The notes under the pieces were generated by a model. That model saw nothing but the letters and a program-made list of their open reading frames with translations. It was not told where the DNA came from and did no database searches. A stretch of DNA of 7,982 nucleotides from an uncultured Nitrospinaceae bacterium (lineage in GTDB: Bacteria; Nitrospinota; Nitrospinia; Nitrospinales; VA-1): NCBI GenBank assembly GCA_913043155.1, contig CAJWLY010000063.1, forward strand, positions 1 through 7,982. Direction: 5' to 3'. Below, piece by piece: positions 5,170 through 7,982 of this stretch (within the stretch, counting starts at the first letter, position 1; each line of letters opens with the position of its first letter). The translations under genes were made by a program, and so were the position numbers.

Positions 5170-5964
5170 TTGAACAACGACCACAACTCACGAAAAACTA
5201 TTTTTACAGTTATCCTGTTCCTTCTTTCATTTTACCCTGCACCTCTATGGGCCGGGTCGGGAGGTCTCCTTGTCGCTACAGCCTCAAGCATGAAGCTTGT
5301 TTTCGAGGAACTGGCCCGAGACTTTCAGCGACATCATCCCGGAATCAAGGTGAAACTTTCTTCCGGTTCCTCAGGAAATTTTTTCAGCCAGATCAAACAC
5401 GGAGCGCCCTTCGATATTTTCTTCTCCGCCGACATGGGTTATCCGCACCGGCTTTCCGAAGAGGGACAGAGTTGGGATGAAAATCAGGCCGTCCCATACG
5501 CAGTCGGTCACATCGTGCTTTGGTCTCCCAAGGAAAAAAAATTCGACATTCAAAAGGAAAAATCAAAATTACTCCTCAGTAAAAAAATTTCAAAAATAGC
5601 CATTGCTAATCCAAAACACGCTCCCTACGGAAGGGCCGCTGTGGAATGGCTGACCAAAGCTGGGATTTATTCCCAGGTAAAGTCTCGTCTGGTGCTCGGC
5701 GAGAACATCAGTCAAGCGGCCCAGTTCGCACACACAGGCGCGGCACAAGCCGGAGTTCTTGCACTGTCTCTTGCCCTCGATCCAAAAATGGTCGCCACCG
5801 GGAACTTTTGGGAAATCCCGGAAGATCAGCACAGTCCCATCGAACAGGGATTTCTCATCTTGAAAAACACAAAAAATCCTAAGGCAGCCCAATCTTTCGC
5901 TGACTTTGTGGTGAGTCCAGCAGGAGGCCGTGTCCTTAGGAAGTACGGATTCGCTTTACCATAA
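5170..5964 (+). CDS. modA: ModA, periplasmic molybdate-binding protein
   Basis: This is the 264-residue solute-binding subunit of the ModABC importer, which captures molybdate (and usually tungstate) in the periplasm. A signal peptide occupies residues 1-28: Arg8-Lys9, a hydrophobic core (IFTVILFLLSF) and cleavage after PLWA. The mature protein starts with LLVATASSMKLVFEELARDF (33-52), where the A-S-S motif contributes oxyanion ligands, and continues with SSGSSGNFFSQIKHGAPFDI (64-83) followed by FFSAD (84-88), all typical of ModA. The C-terminal part has APYGRAA and LGENISQAAQF, followed by the final helix FADFVVSPAGGRVL. Size is normal for the family. Translation begins at TTG 5170; the nearest in-frame upstream stop is at 5143-5145 and the first in-frame ATG is far inside the mature domain. 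The Shine-Dalgarno is poor. It is first in an operon, ten bases before modB, behind the ModE-like operator. Confidence 0.93.
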   Translation: MNNDHNSRKTIFTVILFLLSFYPAPLWAGSGGLLVATASSMKLVFEELARDFQRHHPGIKVKLSSGSSGNFFSQIKHGAPFDIFFSADMGYPHRLSEEGQSWDENQAVPYAVGHIVLWSPKEKKFDIQKEKSKLLLSKKISKIAIANPKHAPYGRAAVEWLTKAGIYSQVKSRLVLGENISQAAQFAHTGAAQAGVLALSLALDPKMVATGNFWEIPEDQHSPIEQGFLILKNTKNPKAAQSFADFVVSPAGGRVLRKYGFALP

Positions 5965-5974
5965 AAGACGACGA

Positions 5975-6652
5975 ATGATTACTGAACCTCTAATTCTTTC
6001 CATAAAACTGGCAGCGGTAGTATCGGCTTTATTGTTTCTTATCGGGGTTCCCCTTGCCGGATGGCTGAGCATTACCCGGCTCCGGTGGAAGTTCCTGATC
6101 GAAGCCGTGGTGGCTCTTCCCATCGTTCTGCCGCCTACGGTTCTGGGTTATTACATTCTCGTATCCATCAGCCCCGATTCGATTCTAGGTTCCATGTACC
6201 TTGATGTTTTTGGAAGCGCCTTACCGTTCAGTTTTGAGGGCTTGGTCTTCGCTTCCATTCTGTATAGCCTCCCTTTTGCAGTTCAGCCCTTTCTTGCCTC
6301 ATTCGAATCGGTGGACCCTCGGTTGAGTGAGGCAGCATGGACCTTGGGCGCATCGCGTTTAAAAACGTTTCTGACCATCGTTATTCCTTCATCGGTTCAG
6401 GGTCTGATCACAGGCGGAGTACTTTCATTTGCTCATACGCTGGGTGAGTTCGGTGTGGTTCTACTGGTCGGTGGCAATATTCCCGGCTCGACCCGCGTGG
6501 TATCCATTTCCATTTATGACAACGTTCAAGCGCTCGAGTACGAGCAGGCCGGACAAACCGCATTGACGCTTCTTGTCTTTTCCTTTTTGGTTCTTTCGGT
6601 GGTTTATGCCACTAACCGCAGAGTATGGGCGATATGGCCAAAACACTTTTAA
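5975..6652 (+). CDS. modB: ModB, molybdate ABC transporter permease
   Basis: The 225-residue inner-membrane subunit forms the homodimeric channel for molybdate. Five or so hydrophobic segments are visible, at about 7-30, 41-66, 86-108, 135-165 and 194-213. Family landmarks are ALPIVLPPTVLGYYIL (47-62) and the cytoplasmic coupling loop with the EAA motif, SEAAWTLGASRLKTFLTIVI (118-137), which docks onto the ATPase; GEFGVVLLVGGN (157-168) is another ModB signature. The frame is open 15 codons further upstream, overlapping modA, but the ATG at 5975 begins just before the first membrane helix and lies ten bases after the modA stop, so it is preferred. The last 28 bases overlap modC in another frame, suggesting translational coupling. 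Confidence 0.94.
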   Translation: MITEPLILSIKLAAVVSALLFLIGVPLAGWLSITRLRWKFLIEAVVALPIVLPPTVLGYYILVSISPDSILGSMYLDVFGSALPFSFEGLVFASILYSLPFAVQPFLASFESVDPRLSEAAWTLGASRLKTFLTIVIPSSVQGLITGGVLSFAHTLGEFGVVLLVGGNIPGSTRVVSISIYDNVQALEYEQAGQTALTLLVFSFLVLSVVYATNRRVWAIWPKHF

Positions 6653-7713
6653 TTGATATCGAGAAAATTTTTCCCGACCGTCGGGTCTCGATGCGAACCG
6701 AACTGGACCTCGCAACTTCCTGGACAGTATTGTTCGGGCCCTCCGGTGCGGGAAAAACGACGATCCTCAGATGCCTTGCCGGACTAGAAAAACCGGATTA
6801 CGGGGAAATCCGGTACGACGGAGAAACGTGGTTTAGTAGTAATGGACCATCATTTGTTCCACCGCAAAAACGGCGTATCGGATTTTTTTTCCAAGACTAC
6901 GCCCTGTTCCCACATCTTTCCGTCCGTGGCAACATCAGGTACAACCTAACCGGAACCCCTGCAAGCGACAAAGAAGCACGGGTGGAAGAGATGATTGAAA
7001 CGTTCGGGCTTTCAGGGCTGGAAGAACGCAACGTTCGAACCCTTTCCGGCGGAGAGAAGCAGAAAGTAGCGCTTGCGCGCACCCTATGCCGACGCCCCCG
7101 GTTACTGTTGCTGGACGAACCATTTGCCGCACTCGACACCCCTTCCCGCATCCGATTCAGGAAAGAATTGAGGGCCCTTCTCGACGGGTTCGACATTCCC
7201 ATCATTCTGGTCACACACGATCGCACCGAAGCGCTTTCGCTTGGAGACCGCATGATTGTGATGGATCGTGGAATGGTTTTACAGGCGGGGCCGATCACCG
7301 AGGTTTTCAGCAAACCCAATCAGAAAACTACCGCTGGGATTGTAGGTATGGAAAACGTATTTCCCGGTACCCTCACTGAAAAAAGGGACGGCCTCGCCCT
7401 GGTAAAGGTCAAAGACGTTTTACTGGAAGCGGTGGACATCGGCCTGACCCCAGGCCAAGTGATGGTGGGAATTCGGGCCGAAGACATCATTCTAGAGACC
7501 TCCGAGGGAGCAAGGAGCAGCGCGCGGAATCGACTGCACGGAACCATCAAAGCTGTCATGCCGGAAGAATCGCTGGTACGCCTGACAATCGACTGCGGAT
7601 TTCCTATCGACGCGCTCATCACCCGCGAATCGAGGGAAGAAATGGGGTTAGAAGTTCTAACGGAAGTGACGCTGTCGGTCAAGGCAACAGTCATCCACCT
7701 GTTTCCACACTAA
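6625..7713 (+). CDS. modC: ModC, molybdate ABC transporter ATP-binding protein
   Basis: The 362-residue ATPase powers molybdate import. All nucleotide-binding motifs are intact: Walker A GPSGAGKTT (38-46), Q-loop FFFQDYALFPH (Gln90), signature LSGGEKQKVALARTL (140-154), Walker B LLLLDEP (160-166) with D-loop ALD (169-171), and switch histidine LVTHD (His198). A C-terminal TOBE (Mop-like) domain spans about 303-360, starting near RLHGTIKAV and ending SVKATVIHLF; in ModC it binds oxyanion and can inhibit transport when molybdate is plentiful. Length is typical of ModC and shorter than many sulfate or sugar ATPases with longer C-terminal domains. The gene starts inside modB. An in-frame ATG at 6634 is an alternative start, better spaced from AGAG at 6620-6623, and would remove only three residues. 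It is the last gene of the operon; no clear hairpin terminator follows in 7714-7836. Confidence 0.94.
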   Translation: MGDMAKTLLIDIEKIFPDRRVSMRTELDLATSWTVLFGPSGAGKTTILRCLAGLEKPDYGEIRYDGETWFSSNGPSFVPPQKRRIGFFFQDYALFPHLSVRGNIRYNLTGTPASDKEARVEEMIETFGLSGLEERNVRTLSGGEKQKVALARTLCRRPRLLLLDEPFAALDTPSRIRFRKELRALLDGFDIPIILVTHDRTEALSLGDRMIVMDRGMVLQAGPITEVFSKPNQKTTAGIVGMENVFPGTLTEKRDGLALVKVKDVLLEAVDIGLTPGQVMVGIRAEDIILETSEGARSSARNRLHGTIKAVMPEESLVRLTIDCGFPIDALITRESREEMGLEVLTEVTLSVKATVIHLFPH

Positions 7714-7836
7714 GAGCCGACAGGTTAGAAAAAGTCTTCCTCTTAATTTCCTTCTCCGTTCCAGTGTAATTTTTTAATACAAAACACGGGAGGCTTCAAA
7801 AGAAGAAGGGGATGAAACGAGGCAAGTTGGTTTTAG

Positions 7837-7982
7837 TCAGTCCAAATCCTGTATCCCTGGAAACAGAACCTCGTTCTCTTTATGAATATGGGTATGAAGG
7901 TCGAGCTCAAATTCTTTTAACCCGTCCAGCATCTGGCGGTATGTTTCACAACCATCGCTCGGCATCTTATAATTATCGGTCA
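7837..7982 (-). CDS. C-terminal end of an RIC-family (YtfE/ScdA/DnrN) di-iron Fe-S cluster repair protein, 5' end cut by the window
   Basis: A minus-strand frame open to the right edge ends at a TGA (7837-7839) and encodes the last 47 residues. The segment KMPSDGCETYRQMLDGLKEF followed by ELDLHTHIHKENEVLFPGI matches the last two helices of the hemerythrin-like domain of RIC proteins. The HIHKEN stretch supplies the final His-xxx-Glu iron ligands. These di-iron proteins restore Fe-S clusters damaged by nitric oxide or peroxide. The N-terminal ScdA_N region and the other ligands lie off the window, so completeness cannot be judged. It is convergent with modC, 123 bases apart. Another hemerythrin-like protein is possible, but the C-terminal sequence is characteristic of the RIC family. 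Confidence 0.8.
   Translation of the reverse strand, partial: TDNYKMPSDGCETYRQMLDGLKEFELDLHTHIHKENEVLFPGIQDLD

Noticed and set aside
6897..7319. Long minus-strand frame inside modC.
   Set aside because: Shadow of the modC coding sequence; the translation is Ser/Arg-rich with no domain, while modC is complete in the opposite strand.
7714..7836. Search for an intrinsic terminator between convergent modC and the RIC gene.
   Set aside because: Only a four-pair CTTC/GAAG hairpin near 7794 and scattered T-runs are present; no stem with a following U-tract could be supported on either strand.
7812..7982. Plus-strand frame opening at ATG 7812 after AGAAGGGG and staying open to the window edge.
   Set aside because: It lies antisense to the RIC C-terminus, whose protein sequence matches a known family well; the plus-strand translation shows no recognisable domain.

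Overview
The window looks like an ordinary chromosomal segment of a Gram-negative bacterium with roughly balanced GC. An AsmA-type envelope protein, a periplasmic ModA with a signal peptide and a probable lipoprotein all imply a two-membrane cell. I cannot place the organism firmly. The mixture of a ChaN-PDZ protein, modABC with a ModE-like operator and an RIC/YtfE-type repair protein would fit a Nitrospinota or deltaproteobacterial relative, but that is a low-confidence guess from gene content.

Layout. Bases 1-1694 (minus) carry the N-terminal 564 codons of an AsmA/YhdP-like membrane-anchored protein whose 3' end lies off the left edge. Bases 1695-2008 are a non-coding divergent region with an unusual dyad, a second hairpin and a short imperfect direct repeat. 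Bases 2009-2770 (plus) are rlmB, a 23S rRNA 2'-O-ribose methyltransferase gene. It converges on rpsU (2825-3019, minus, ribosomal protein bS21) across a strong hairpin terminator. Bases 3257-4468 (plus) encode a ChaN/Tiki-fold exported protein with a C-terminal PDZ domain, convergent with a small minus-strand pair: an unrecognised 81-residue protein (4794-5039) followed by an acylphosphatase (4508-4780).

The molybdate ABC transporter operon modA-modB-modC (5170-7713, plus) starts from a promoter at about 5102-5131 that overlaps an inverted repeat closely resembling a ModE box. The right edge (7837-7982, minus) holds the last 47 codons of a di-iron RIC (YtfE/ScdA/DnrN) family protein, convergent with modC.

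How the parts fit. ModA captures molybdate or tungstate in the periplasm, ModB carries it across the inner membrane and ModC supplies ATP hydrolysis and a regulatory TOBE domain. The operator suggests repression when molybdate is plentiful, although no modE gene is visible here. The RIC protein repairs Fe-S clusters damaged by nitric or oxidative stress, which would suit a cell using molybdoenzymes in nitrogen-oxide metabolism; that link is inference from adjacency. rlmB and rpsU both serve the ribosome but are convergent and separately transcribed. I see no mobile element, CRISPR array, tRNA or rRNA gene. Most of the window is well-known biology; the least explained parts are the 1695-2008 intergenic region, the small gene at 4794-5039 and the ChaN-PDZ architecture.
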